Source: Niabella sp. (lineage in GTDB: Bacteria; Bacteroidota; Bacteroidia; Chitinophagales; Chitinophagaceae). Taken from it: a stretch of 64,000 nucleotides of DNA. The stretch's first letter is position 1; every line of letters begins with the position of its first letter. The translations under genes and the position numbers were made by a program. Shown here piece after piece: positions 7,583 through 16,537 of the stretch. The DNA is taken from assembly GCF_030150205.1 (NCBI RefSeq), contig NZ_JASLGT010000020.1, forward strand, positions 75,012 through 139,011, given 5' to 3'. The notes under the pieces were generated by a model. The model was given only the letters and a program-made list of their open reading frames with translations, made no database searches and was not told where the DNA came from.

Positions 7583-9832
7583 TCAGATATCGGTTTCCCC
7601 GGTTTCTTTTTTATAGGCTTTTATGAAAATGGCTCCCAGGTTTTTGTAGGGGGGGATGTAATCTTCAAACCCCGGAACATTGGCCCGGCCTTTAAATTCC
7701 TTCCAGAAGGGGATCCATTCGATGTCTTTTCCTGTGCGGAGTTTCTCTGTTAACAACAGAAAGAAGGGTTTGTTAATGGCTGTTTTGCCAATTTGCTTGG
7801 AGGCGATGATATGGGCATCTTCCGATTTTCTCAAAATAGAGTCGATGAGGTTAAAACCGCCACAGGAACCCATAAACACCAGCTTTGATGTGGGCGACAT
7901 ATAATCGATCGTAGTAGGTGCATAGTAACTATGGCCCCGGTGAATGGTAACCGTGGGATACAGGTTATTTTCTTCCAGGTAAGCGTTCAGTGCACGCTGG
8001 GCCTTGTCATCCTCTCCCTTTGTTTCATCCAGCGGCCGGTTAGCGTAAATGGAAACCGGGTTGCCCTTGGTGGATTTGATCACCACCCATTGCTTATTGC
8101 TGCGGTCGATTTTCCAGTTGGATGGGTTAAACATATTCAGAAAACCGTTAAAAATATTCCGTCCGTCCTGATCTCCATAAAAGAACACCTGGCTGATCAC
8201 TTCCCCTTTTTCATTTGCCAGTGTACTGAAACTGATATCGTATACCGGCGGAATACGAAGCTCTTTGGTAAGGTCGATCCGGTTGGAAGAGTCGGCGGAG
8301 AGAAAAAGATAATTCAGGATATTGTAGATGGCCACGCCTTTTTTATTACCTGCCTGTTTATTACGGGCAAGGTTTTCTTTTACATCGCTCAGCATCTGGC
8401 CTGCCAGGTCCGGGAGGGTTTCATAAACGCTGGCATAGGAATCGGCTACATCCACCCCGTCTTCCAGCCCCTCTGTTTTTTCCAGGTTGCTTACAAAAGA
8501 AGTCATCAGTCTTTTTGTGTCGTCCTTATCCGCAAAGGTGCTCAGAAAATTTTTGAGGGTATTGTAGGAGGCGGCCTGGCTGATAAATTTTCGATAATGA
8601 TCGAAATTGAGGTTTTTCAGCAATTCGTCGCCTCTGTTGCGGGCCTTCCGCATCATGAGCGGGTATACGCCATTGGTATAACTGCTGGTATAGATCAAAC
8701 CGTTGGTCAGTACTGCCACATAATACAGTTCTTCCGCACTCAGCGGCTGAATGGCGCGGAAGCGGATGGCATCCGGGCGCTCGTGCAGCCCGTTGATGGG
8801 CGCTACAAACTCATCTTTGGCTTTTTGCTCCAGTTTGCTCAAAAGACTCCGGTATCCGATCGCAGTATCTCCCGCGGAAGCCCGTTTTGAATATTCGATC
8901 TGGGTTTTTACCAGCAGGCGGAAATATTTTACAGGATCATTCTTAACGGCGTCGATCTCCTTAATCGTTAATTTATCGGAGGAAATGAGGTCCAGGAACG
9001 GAAAGTAGAACTGCCCGCTTTTATTATCGCTTCGCGCCATACCCACAATGCTTTTTATAAGCGCATCGTCTTCAATATTCTGGATCCTGTAGCTGAGTTT
9101 ATTATTGGCCTGGGCATAATCGTAGAGTTGCTGGGGATATTTGTGTGCCATTACCCGAATCAGGCTATCGGCATACGGAGAGTCCGGGTTGGTCCTCAAC
9201 GAGGCAAAGGTCTTTTGCGGATACCGCTCGCTTAATTTCAGCAGGAGCACATCTTTGGTGTCGTTGTAGCCAACATTGTCTTTAAACACCCGGGGCAAAA
9301 TGGCGGTATAGGCCACATCATACGGAAGATTGCGGATCAGGGGCGCTATGGACTGTTTGTTGCGGTCGGCAGCGATGCACTTTTTATACGTGGCAATGAT
9401 CTCCGGCAGGTAAGCCGCATCCACGTCGCCCCGTCTCCATCCTGTTTTTACATACCGTAGGATTTCTGAAAGTCCCAGAAGATAATTCGCTTTAAGTCGT
9501 TGATCCATAGTAGGATCTGTTTCTATTTCGTACTGCAGCCAGTCAACCCTTTTGGTAGCGGCATCGCCTGCTGCGGCATTTACGCGTTCGTCTGCGGAAA
9601 CGTTCAGCTGGGCATCGGCTTTACCATCGCTGGCCATTAATGCCTTTTGGTCGGCATCCACCGTTTCATGAAGCTTTAACCGGATCATTGCAGGCGTATA
9701 GGCCGGAATGGTGTCTACCACTTCAACAGGTGCCTGTTCCCGCTTTTTTTTTCTTTTGGATCTTCTTTGTGCATCGGCCTGCACAGATAATAATAGCAGT
9801 AAAAGGAACGGTATAAGCTTCTTCATATACAT
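7583..9832 (-). CDS. Exported protein of unknown function with His/Cys motifs resembling clan CD peptidases (copy B)
   Basis: 749 aa, paralogous to copy A along the whole length. The signal peptide (KKLIPFLLLLLLSVQADA) is followed by a very basic stretch, QRRSKRKKKREQ, that copy A lacks. The ATG two codons downstream (9826) is an equally good start. HRGHSYYA (His 631) and LVFMGSCGGFN (Cys 657) are conserved, as is the last block, DYIPPYKNLGA(I/L)FIKAYKKETGE. Copies A and B are adjacent, same strand, 100 bp apart: a tandem duplication. The envelope-located function is unknown; a clan CD-like hydrolase domain at the C-terminus is my inference. Confidence 0.7.
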   Translation of the reverse strand: MYMKKLIPFLLLLLLSVQADAQRRSKRKKKREQAPVEVVDTIPAYTPAMIRLKLHETVDADQKALMASDGKADAQLNVSADERVNAAAGDAATKRVDWLQYEIETDPTMDQRLKANYLLGLSEILRYVKTGWRRGDVDAAYLPEIIATYKKCIAADRNKQSIAPLIRNLPYDVAYTAILPRVFKDNVGYNDTKDVLLLKLSERYPQKTFASLRTNPDSPYADSLIRVMAHKYPQQLYDYAQANNKLSYRIQNIEDDALIKSIVGMARSDNKSGQFYFPFLDLISSDKLTIKEIDAVKNDPVKYFRLLVKTQIEYSKRASAGDTAIGYRSLLSKLEQKAKDEFVAPINGLHERPDAIRFRAIQPLSAEELYYVAVLTNGLIYTSSYTNGVYPLMMRKARNRGDELLKNLNFDHYRKFISQAASYNTLKNFLSTFADKDDTKRLMTSFVSNLEKTEGLEDGVDVADSYASVYETLPDLAGQMLSDVKENLARNKQAGNKKGVAIYNILNYLFLSADSSNRIDLTKELRIPPVYDISFSTLANEKGEVISQVFFYGDQDGRNIFNGFLNMFNPSNWKIDRSNKQWVVIKSTKGNPVSIYANRPLDETKGEDDKAQRALNAYLEENNLYPTVTIHRGHSYYAPTTIDYMSPTSKLVFMGSCGGFNLIDSILRKSEDAHIIASKQIGKTAINKPFFLLLTEKLRTGKDIEWIPFWKEFKGRANVPGFEDYIPPYKNLGAIFIKAYKKETGETDI

Positions 9833-10042
9833 TTAATCACAAATTACACAGCCTGGTAAGAATATTTGGTTAAAAATCATGCAAAATTTATACCATGATA
9901 CCCGCAGGATAAAACCAGGCAGTTTTCAGCGTAATTTTATGATGATGATTAGATTAATTTATTATTAACTCTCTTCAATCAGACCTGCAGAAAGGCCGTA
10001 TATCAAAAAAATACGGTTAGGTTTGCTTTAAATTTCTGTTAA

Positions 10043-10720
10043 ATGGATAATAAAGGGTATAAAATTCTCGTTGCGGATGACGAACCCGACATTCTCGACA
10101 TTTTATCTTATAACCTGATAAAAGATGGTTACGATGTAACCACGGCCAGGGACGGTGAAGAGGCAATTGACCTGGCAAACAAGGTAAAACCGCATCTGAT
10201 CATCCTGGATATGATGATGCCGAAAAAAACCGGTGTGCAGGTATGCCAGGTATTACGGGCCCAATCGACTTTTAAAGATACCCTGATCATGTTTTTGACC
10301 GCGCTTAATGATGAATCTACACAAATCCGCGGGCTGGAAACTGGAGCAGATGACTATGTAAACAAACCCGTGAGCCCGAAAGTATTGCTGAGCCGGGTGA
10401 GCGCACTGCTGCGCCGTATTCATAAAGACGATAATAAAGCCATCAAAGTGGGACCGGTAACCATTGATCCGGAAAAATTTGTGGTTTTGAACGGAGATAA
10501 AGAGATCATCCTGGCCAAAAAGGAATTTGAGCTGCTATACCTGCTGGCGTTAAAGCCCGGGCGCGTGTTTTTAAGGAATGAGATCCTGAACGCGATCTGG
10601 GGAAATGACGTAATTGTGGGCGACCGTACCATTGATGTGCATATCCGGAAAATACGGCAAAAGCTGGAGCTGGATTGTATTACAACGGTTAAAGGCGTGG
10701 GATACAAGTTCGAAGTATAG
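10043..10720 (+). CDS. OmpR/PhoB-family response regulator
   Basis: 225 aa. The receiver domain spans residues 7-120 with the acidic pair at 12-13, phosphoacceptor Asp56 (LIILDMMMP) and the conserved Lys in YVNKPVSP. The C-terminal winged helix (about 130-225) has KKEFELLYLLALKPG and VGDRTIDVHIRKIRQKL. It is followed after 39 bp by a membrane histidine kinase on the same strand. Gene order and sequence resemble PhoB/PhoR of Bacteroidota, so phosphate sensing is plausible, but no pst or pho genes are present to confirm it. A TAGGTTTG box at 10019-10026 could serve as the -7 element with a very short leader. Confidence 0.88.
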   Translation: MDNKGYKILVADDEPDILDILSYNLIKDGYDVTTARDGEEAIDLANKVKPHLIILDMMMPKKTGVQVCQVLRAQSTFKDTLIMFLTALNDESTQIRGLETGADDYVNKPVSPKVLLSRVSALLRRIHKDDNKAIKVGPVTIDPEKFVVLNGDKEIILAKKEFELLYLLALKPGRVFLRNEILNAIWGNDVIVGDRTIDVHIRKIRQKLELDCITTVKGVGYKFEV

Positions 10721-10759
10721 GATGGTATCTGTTTCCGGAATGATTTTAATGGCTTGAGC

Positions 10760-11809
10760 ATGTTTGACCCTAAAAACCTTTCACCAAGAAAATTATCGTT
10801 TTATACGGCATTGGGTCTGGCAGCTCCCATCAGCCTTATCGATTATGTATTTGAACAGAAATGGCAACCCGCCGTTGCTTCGTTCTTTGTGGTACTGATC
10901 GGCGGATTTCTGCTGGTTAGTTTTGTACTGGAACGGTTTATTTACCGTAAGATCAAGGTTATTTACAAGTTTATTTATCAAACCAAGGCCACGCGGCGGC
11001 AGGAAACCTATTATAAATACATCCTTCCCAAAAAAAGCCTGGATGAGGTGGCGGTAGATGTGGAGACCTGGGCGCAGGAGAACCAGCAAAAAGTAGCCAC
11101 ACTGCAGGCCAATGAAGAGTTCCGGCGGGAATTTCTGCAAAATCTTTCCCATGAATTTAAAACCCCTGTTTTTGCCATACAAAGCTATGTGGAAACGCTT
11201 TTGGCCGGCGATATGGTAGATCCGTTGATCAGCCGGAAGTTCCTGGAAAAAACATCCACGAATGTAGAGCGGCTGACCAACCTGTTGCAGGACCTGGATG
11301 AAATCTCCAGCCTGGAACGCGGGGAAATTACCATTGTAAAACGGAATTTTATTATACAGGACCTGTTGAAGGATTCTTTTGAGGGCATTTCGATAAAAGC
11401 CGAACAGAAAAATATTCATTTCAGCATTAAAAAAGGCTGCGAAGGTCCGATTATGGTCAATGCCGATAAGGAAAAGATCCGCCAGGTGGTAATCAATCTG
11501 CTGGAAAATGCCATTAAGTATGGGAAGATTAACGGCAGTATTAAGGCCGGTATTTATAAAACCGATGACAAACGGATCCTGGTGGAGATCAGCGATGATG
11601 GTGTGGGAATTACTGAAAAAAGCCTGCCCCGGATCTTTGAGCGTTTTTTCCGCACCGAAACGGGTCGTAGTATGGATATCACAGGCAGCGGCCTGGGTCT
11701 TGCTATCTGCAAACACATTATTGAAGCACACCAGCAGACGATCCATATCCGCAGTACAGAAGGGGTAGGCACAACCATTGGGTTTACCCTGGCGGCGAAA
11801 AAAGATTGA
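10760..11809 (+). CDS. Sensor histidine kinase (PhoR-like)
   Basis: 350 aa from the ATG at 10760; a TTG two codons upstream is also in frame but less likely. Two membrane helices lie at about residues 15-32 and 40-60 with almost no periplasmic loop, so the signal is probably sensed in the membrane or through partners. The H-box is FLQNLSHEFKTPVFAIQSY, N-box NLLENAIKYG, G1 DDGVGI, F-box FERFFR and G2 GSGLGLAICKHI; all are intact. It is the cognate kinase of the adjacent response regulator. The short sensor region matches Bacteroidota PhoR-type kinases. Confidence 0.88.
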   Translation: MFDPKNLSPRKLSFYTALGLAAPISLIDYVFEQKWQPAVASFFVVLIGGFLLVSFVLERFIYRKIKVIYKFIYQTKATRRQETYYKYILPKKSLDEVAVDVETWAQENQQKVATLQANEEFRREFLQNLSHEFKTPVFAIQSYVETLLAGDMVDPLISRKFLEKTSTNVERLTNLLQDLDEISSLERGEITIVKRNFIIQDLLKDSFEGISIKAEQKNIHFSIKKGCEGPIMVNADKEKIRQVVINLLENAIKYGKINGSIKAGIYKTDDKRILVEISDDGVGITEKSLPRIFERFFRTETGRSMDITGSGLGLAICKHIIEAHQQTIHIRSTEGVGTTIGFTLAAKKD

Positions 11810-11859
11810 GGGGCGATTTGAAAATTTGAAAATATGTCCCGCTCTGGCGGGATGAAAAT

Positions 11860-12795
11860 TCAGCTGATTCTTTCTTTTACCTGTTTTACATAGGCAACGG
11901 TAACCTGGGCTAATGCAGCAATTTTTGATACTTCAAAATCGGTATTGGTAAGAAGGTTCATTACAAATTCAAAGTCTCTTTCTTCCCTGCCTTTTTGCTC
12001 ACCAATCCTGATGCCTTCTTCTTTACCAGCCTCCCGGGCATAGCTCAATACACTAGCATGATCCCATTTATGTTTTAAGCTCTTATCGTAAAGCATCTTT
12101 TCTTCTTTTGTAAGGTTACTGTATTCGGCAATGTGAAATAACTTCTGAAATATTGTTTTTCGCAGGAATACCGGCATTTTTTTCATTTGCCCCAGGTTCT
12201 TCAGCACATACAGCCATTTTTCCAGATCTGTTTTTAATGCTGCCTCTGTTTTCACAAATTTATGTAATTCTATATAAATGAATCCAAGCTTATCATAAAA
12301 CCGTATTCCTGATCCGGCACTGCAAAGCCCTACATCATGGAGTACAGATCCGGTGGAAAGCTCTTCCAGCTCAGAATCTTCCAACAATGCAACCAGGAAT
12401 ACTTCCGGTAATTCATAATTCCAAAGATGCCGTTTGCCTTTAGGTGCCAGATCACTAATAAGGCGGCTTGTATAAAAAAGTGCCCGCTCCTTAAAGTTTT
12501 TTTGATTGCTGCGCTGTACTTCAATGATGAACTTTTCACCATTGTCGCCGGTACATAACAGGTCAAAAACGGCCCCGCCTCCATTGGTGGTATCTCCCGT
12601 ATATTCTGTTTTGCTGAAATTGAGGTCTGTGATATGTTTCCGGCCATTGAAGATGCAGTTTAGAAAAGCAATAAGCAGGTCTTTATTTGGCTCTGTTCCA
12701 AAGATGCGTTTAAAACCAAAGTCTGTAAGCGGATCAATATAAACAGCAACATCTCCCCGGTGTTTTGCAGTTGTCATAGGTATTTGTTTTAACAA
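11860..12795 (-). CDS. Rpn-family PD-(D/E)XK nuclease / putative transposase
   Basis: 311 aa. The N-terminus (YIDPLTDFGFKRIFGTEPNK) and the core (DLLCTGDNGEKFIIEVQRSNQ, with catalytic-type D, E and Q) are hallmarks of the Rpn/PD-(D/E)XK transposase-like family (PF12784). Members of this family cut DNA and promote RecA-independent recombination; they occur in many copies in Bacteroidota. The C-terminal part is helical and ends in a charged segment. The ATG at 12777 is an alternative start. It stands alone between the two-component kinase and the KS gene, with no inverted repeats seen. Confidence 0.85.
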   Translation of the reverse strand: MLKQIPMTTAKHRGDVAVYIDPLTDFGFKRIFGTEPNKDLLIAFLNCIFNGRKHITDLNFSKTEYTGDTTNGGGAVFDLLCTGDNGEKFIIEVQRSNQKNFKERALFYTSRLISDLAPKGKRHLWNYELPEVFLVALLEDSELEELSTGSVLHDVGLCSAGSGIRFYDKLGFIYIELHKFVKTEAALKTDLEKWLYVLKNLGQMKKMPVFLRKTIFQKLFHIAEYSNLTKEEKMLYDKSLKHKWDHASVLSYAREAGKEEGIRIGEQKGREERDFEFVMNLLTNTDFEVSKIAALAQVTVAYVKQVKERIS

Positions 12796-12870
12796 AGATG
12801 CTCTATAAAGATAACGCCTTTAGCCGGTACTGCAATCAGATACGCCTGCCCCTGACAGGAAGGATGTTTT

Positions 12871-14067
12871 TTAAAGGTATTGCCCGAAGATTAACGAGCT
12901 ACAATTGCCTCCGAATCCAAATGAGTTGGACATTACATAACGAAGGGGGCGTTTTTCGTAAGCCGTTACCGGAACCAGCCCGGTTTTTTCAATGGGCGTT
13001 TCAAAGTTTAAAGAGGGATATACTTCCTGATGATAGAGATTGAGGATACTGTAGATGGCTTCAACGGCACCGGCAGCTCCCAGCGTATGGCCTGTATAGG
13101 ATTTGGTGCTGGCAAAAGCGGGTACCTTATCAAACAAGCGCAGCATGGCTACACTTTCTGTTTCATCATTATTTTCGGTAGCCGTTCCATGTGCATTGAT
13201 AAAATCAATGTCTTCCGGCTGCAGGCCTGCTGTTTGCAAAGCTCCCTGCATGCAAAGAAAGGGACCGTCGGCATTTTCTGAAGTAGAGGAAGGATGATAG
13301 GCATCATTACTGTTGCCATACCCTTTTAGTTCTGCATAGATCCGGCGGGAAGGCACAATATGCTCCTCTTTTTCCAAAACGATAAACGCTCCGGCCTCGC
13401 CCAGGTTCAGGCCTTTCCGCGCTATATCAAAAGGCCGGCAGGGTGCATTTGATAGGATCATCAGCGCATTGAAACCATTGATCGTAAATTTTGCAAGACT
13501 ATCGGTACCGCCTACGATCACCCGTTCTGCCCGTCCGCTCTTCAGCAGGCGCGCACCATACATAATAGCATTGGCGGAAGAAGAACACGCGGTATTAAAG
13601 GTATTGATGATACCGCCGATATTAAAAAAAGATTGCAGGAACAGGGTGCTGGCGCTATTAGAATAGGATGCCAGGTAAGGGCTGCCTGTAGGCACATCGG
13701 CATTGGCATCGGCATACATATTATCCGTCAGGCACATACCTCCAACAGTGCTGGCGCCGATCAGCGCTGTAGACCGGCTGCGTAATTGCTGCTCAGAGAG
13801 CTGTGCATCTTCGATCGCTTCCTTTAACGCCTGCAAAGCGATCAAATCGGTACGGGTAGCCTGGGCCTGGGGGGCGTTCAATCGGTCTGCCAGCGCCTCC
13901 GTGCTTTTTTTTACTTCTCCGAAAGGAAGCAGGGTTGTATATTTCGATTGCAAAAAGGCCGCATTCCCGATACCGGAACGTCCTTCCTTCAGCGACTGCC
14001 GGTTTGCTGCCACTGTATCGCCGATCGCAGAAGTGAGCCCTATGCCGGTAACTAAAATCCTGCCCAA
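12871..14067 (-). CDS. Beta-ketoacyl-[acyl-carrier-protein] synthase (FabF-like KS)
   Basis: 398 aa, full thiolase fold. The nucleophile elbow is TFNTACSSSANAIMYGA (Cys near 161), with NAHGTATENND and SYTGHTLGAAGAVEAI supplying the two catalytic His residues. The C-terminal SNSFGFGGNCSSLIF is typical for condensing enzymes. It should catalyse decarboxylative Claisen condensation of an acyl-ACP with malonyl-ACP. It starts 9 bp after the stop of an upstream acyl carrier protein gene on the same strand, so KS and ACP form a unit. Such pairs are common in secondary lipid, aryl-polyene or flexirubin pathways, but no other pathway gene is nearby. The product is unknown. Confidence 0.9.
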   Translation of the reverse strand: MGRILVTGIGLTSAIGDTVAANRQSLKEGRSGIGNAAFLQSKYTTLLPFGEVKKSTEALADRLNAPQAQATRTDLIALQALKEAIEDAQLSEQQLRSRSTALIGASTVGGMCLTDNMYADANADVPTGSPYLASYSNSASTLFLQSFFNIGGIINTFNTACSSSANAIMYGARLLKSGRAERVIVGGTDSLAKFTINGFNALMILSNAPCRPFDIARKGLNLGEAGAFIVLEKEEHIVPSRRIYAELKGYGNSNDAYHPSSTSENADGPFLCMQGALQTAGLQPEDIDFINAHGTATENNDETESVAMLRLFDKVPAFASTKSYTGHTLGAAGAVEAIYSILNLYHQEVYPSLNFETPIEKTGLVPVTAYEKRPLRYVMSNSFGFGGNCSSLIFGQYL

Positions 14068-14076
14068 AACGGAATT

Positions 14077-14340
14077 TTATTTTGTACGGTGTTGTTCAAT
14101 ATAATCTACCATTGTATTAACAGTAGTTAAAATTTTTCGTCCTTCTTTAGGATCCTGGATGTTGATGCCATACTCGCGGGAAAGCATCACGATCAGTTCA
14201 ATGGAGTCGATGGAGTCCAGTCCGAGGCCATCCCCAAACAAGGGCTCTTCATCCTTAATATCTTCAGGTTTTACATTATTCAGATTCAGAAACTTAATGA
14301 TCTGTTCTTTTACCTGTTGTTTCAGTTGTTCTTTTTCCAT
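14077..14340 (-). CDS. Acyl carrier protein
   Basis: 87 aa from the ATG at 14340 (MEKEQLKQQVKEQI); a longer frame to 14367 lacks support. It is four-helical and acidic, with the phosphopantetheine attachment site GLGLDSIDSIEL (Ser near residue 41). It carries acyl chains as thioesters for the adjacent KS. The sequence departs from primary-metabolism AcpP (usual DSLDTVEL), which supports a role in a dedicated pathway together with the KS downstream. Confidence 0.9.
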   Translation of the reverse strand: MEKEQLKQQVKEQIIKFLNLNNVKPEDIKDEEPLFGDGLGLDSIDSIELIVMLSREYGINIQDPKEGRKILTTVNTMVDYIEQHRTK

Positions 14341-14428
14341 TGTTATACTTCTATAAATAGTTATCAAAAATAAGGATCACGGGTGGTTGTTGCTACCGGT
14401 TTTCTTTTATGATGCGGTGTTACCGGTA

Positions 14429-15469
14429 TTACGTTGCAGCGGTAAACTGTTTTAAGAAACGCACATCGTTTTCGCTGAACAGGCGGATATCATTAATGCC
14501 ATATTTTAACATTGCCGGCCGCTCTACGCCCATGCCGAAGGCAAAACCCGTATATTTTTCGGGATCTATATTGCAATTTCGTAATACATTCGGATGTACC
14601 ATACCGCATCCTAAAATTTCTACCCATCCTGTTTTTTTACAGATATTACAGCCTTTACCTCCGCAAATAAAGCAGCTCACATCCATTTCGGCACTGGGTT
14701 CTGTAAATGGAAAATAAGAAGGACGGAACCGTACCCGTACATCTTTGCCATACATCTCTCTTACAAAGAAATAAAGGGTTTGCTTGAGGTCGGCAAAAGA
14801 TACATTTTCGTCAATATATAATCCCTCCACCTGGTGGAAGAAGCAATGGCTGCGGGCACTGATGGTTTCATTGCGGTATACCCGTCCCGGGCAGATAACG
14901 CGGATAGGTAGTTTACCTTTTTCCATTTCGCGGATCTGCGTATTGCTCGTATGCGTACGTAACAGCCAGTCAACAGCCGTATTTTCTCCCGCATCCACAT
15001 AAAAAGTGTCCTGCATATCCCGTGCCGGGTGATGTGCCGGCATATTCAAGGCGGTGAAATTATGCCAGTCGTCTTCGATCTCAGGGCCTTCAGCCACCGC
15101 AAACCCCAGTCGTTGAAAAATGGAAATGATCTTATGCCGCATCAGGGAAATGGGATGACGGCTACCCAGGGGAACCGCATCACCCGGCAGGGAAAGATCC
15201 GGTACAGACTGATCAGCAGCACTTGCGCCGGCTGATTCCTTCAGTTCGGCGTATTTATTTTCAGCAAATAGTTTAAATTCATTCAATAGTTGTCCCGCCT
15301 CCTTCTTCTGTTCAACGGGTACATGTTTCATTTCGCCCATTGCTTCTTTTACCCGGCCCTTGGAACCCAGCCATTGAATACGGAATGTTTCCGCAGCTTG
15401 TTCGCCGGAACCAGAGAATGCCGTAATCTCGTGTTTGTAAGCATCTAACTTTTGAATCAAATCCTGCAT
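14429..15469 (-). CDS. pheS: Phenylalanyl-tRNA synthetase alpha subunit
   Basis: 347 aa from the ATG at 15469. An in-frame TTG at 15478 lies inside the promoter box and is rejected. The N-terminal coiled-coil tRNA-binding arm covers about residues 1-85. Class II motifs follow: HNFTALNMPAHHPARDMQDTF, RTHTSNTQIR, PSYFPFTEPSAEMDV, GCGMVHPNVL and FGMGVERPAMLKYGI. It charges tRNA-Phe as an alpha2-beta2 tetramer. pheT is not adjacent here, as in many Bacteroidota. A TATCTTTG -7 box at 15476-15483 places the transcription start at or next to the start codon. Confidence 0.96.
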   Translation of the reverse strand: MQDLIQKLDAYKHEITAFSGSGEQAAETFRIQWLGSKGRVKEAMGEMKHVPVEQKKEAGQLLNEFKLFAENKYAELKESAGASAADQSVPDLSLPGDAVPLGSRHPISLMRHKIISIFQRLGFAVAEGPEIEDDWHNFTALNMPAHHPARDMQDTFYVDAGENTAVDWLLRTHTSNTQIREMEKGKLPIRVICPGRVYRNETISARSHCFFHQVEGLYIDENVSFADLKQTLYFFVREMYGKDVRVRFRPSYFPFTEPSAEMDVSCFICGGKGCNICKKTGWVEILGCGMVHPNVLRNCNIDPEKYTGFAFGMGVERPAMLKYGINDIRLFSENDVRFLKQFTAAT

Positions 15470-15475
15470 AGCGGG

Positions 15476-15483
15476 CAAAGATA
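15476..15483 (-). promoter_or_regulatory. -7 promoter element (TATCTTTG) of pheS
   Basis: Reverse strand reads TATCTTTG, matching TAnnTTTG, with 6 bp between the box and the ATG of pheS at 15469. Transcription would begin at about the start codon, so the mRNA is probably leaderless or nearly so. Confidence 0.55.
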
Positions 15484-15675
15484 ATTAAAATGAAGGAGGC
15501 AAGATAACGGTAATTTCGGGGAGGCGAAACCATTTTTGCATGACCGGCGTTCCGGGCACATGATTCCGGCTAAGGCGAGGATGAATCAGCCATATAGCAT
15601 ATTTCCGGAAGTCATGAAAATGCTGTAAATTGATGACGAAAAATGTTCTAACCATTGAAAACAAATGAAAGTACC

Positions 15676-16263
15676 ATGCAATTAACTGTTATTCAACAAA
15701 AAATTTATGAAATAAGAGATCAGCGTGTAATGATCGATTATGATCTCGCTGATTTGTACCAGGTTGAAACAAAGCGGTTGAAGGAGGCTGTAAGGAGAAA
15801 CAGGAATCGTTTTCCCGACGATTTTATGTTTGAACTGACAAAAGAAGAGTACGATGCTTTAAGGTCGCAAATTGCGACCTTAAAGCATGCTATTGTTGCA
15901 GAGGATGAACTGGTAGTTTCAAAGCGTGGCAGACACTCAAAATATTCGCCCTTTGCCTTCACCGAACATGGTGTAGCCATGCTGGCGTCTGTACTAAACA
16001 GTGAAAAGGCCATTGAAATGAATATTGCAATTGTACGGGCTTTTATAGCCTTGCGGCAATTAACCCTGCTGCGTAATAACTTCCTGGAACAATTGCAACA
16101 GCTTCGCATTGAATTGTACCAACGTATTGATGGACATGATGCCCAGCTGAGCCAGATATATGACGCACTGGAAAACATGCTGGATACGGAAGCTGAAAAG
16201 AGACACCAAGAGAAGGCCAAAGCAGAATCATGGAAAAACAGGGAACGGATCGGTTACAAATGA
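15676..16263 (+). CDS. ORF6N domain-containing DNA-binding protein
   Basis: 195 aa from the ATG at 15676 (MQLTVIQQKIYEIRDQRVM); a TTG seven codons upstream is the alternative. The ORF6N domain (about residues 5-110) shows the typical VMIDYDLADLYQVETKRL, AVRRNRNRFPDDFMFELT and AFTEHGVAMLASVL. The remainder is a coiled coil (about 120-190). ORF6N proteins are phage-derived, KilA-N-related factors found widely as single genes in Bacteroidota chromosomes; their role is not established. No phage genes are nearby. A strong hairpin terminator at 16287-16324 follows. Confidence 0.85.
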   Translation: MQLTVIQQKIYEIRDQRVMIDYDLADLYQVETKRLKEAVRRNRNRFPDDFMFELTKEEYDALRSQIATLKHAIVAEDELVVSKRGRHSKYSPFAFTEHGVAMLASVLNSEKAIEMNIAIVRAFIALRQLTLLRNNFLEQLQQLRIELYQRIDGHDAQLSQIYDALENMLDTEAEKRHQEKAKAESWKNRERIGYK

Positions 16264-16286
16264 ACGGTTTTCCGAAAAACCTAATA

Positions 16287-16324
16287 AAAAAAGTCTTACA
16301 AGAGTGGCTTGTAAGACTTTTTAA
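16287..16324. terminator. Bidirectional intrinsic terminator
   Basis: A 15-bp perfect stem (AAAAAGTCTTACAAG / CTTGTAAGACTTTTT, loop AGTGG) is flanked by A- and T-runs, so it works on both strands. It ends the ORF6N gene from the left and the noncoding RNA transcribed leftward from the right, whose tRNA-like 3' end lies 5 bp away. Confidence 0.85.
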
Positions 16325-16328
16325 AAGC

Positions 16329-16501
16329 TGTAGGGGGAGGGCTCGAACCTCCACGAGGCAGTTAGCCGCAACACAAATTCCGTGGTGGTCAACCCCGGTC
16401 GATCCCAACCGAAATTGGAACCGGCTCTATGCTGTGTTTATCCTGGACTCCTCACCCCCGAGACAAGAGGGCATGTCTGCCAAAAATTTCATCACCCCAC
16501 A
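16329..16501 (-). ncRNA. Structured noncoding RNA with tRNA-like ends
   Basis: On the reverse strand, 5' TGTGGGG pairs with 3' CCCTACA (one G-U). Immediately inside the 3' half is a canonical T-arm, GGAGG-TTCGAGC-CCTCC, with T-loop consensus TTCRANY. The 5' part resembles a tRNA-Leu D-arm (GATGAAATTTTTGGCAGAC). It is followed by a CCCTC/GGGGG stem with 7-nt loop TTGTCTC. About 100 nt of further structure lies between, including CCGGT...ACCGG and AACACA...TGTGTT pairings. At 173 nt it is far longer than a tRNA, and the base after the would-be anticodon is U, so it is not a normal tRNA. No CCA is encoded. It has a promoter upstream and a terminator directly downstream. Identity unknown; tmRNA was considered and not supported. 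Confidence 0.6.
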
Positions 16502-16537
16502 GTGTAAAAGAACCCGCTGTTTAAGCGTTTGATAGAA

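Noticed and set aside
16329..16501. tmRNA or ordinary tRNA identity for the structured RNA
   Set aside because: Only 173 nt, no tag frame ending in ALAA-like codons, U at the position after the anticodon and no CCA; tRNA-Leu or tRNA-Asp would be half this length. Kept as unassigned ncRNA.
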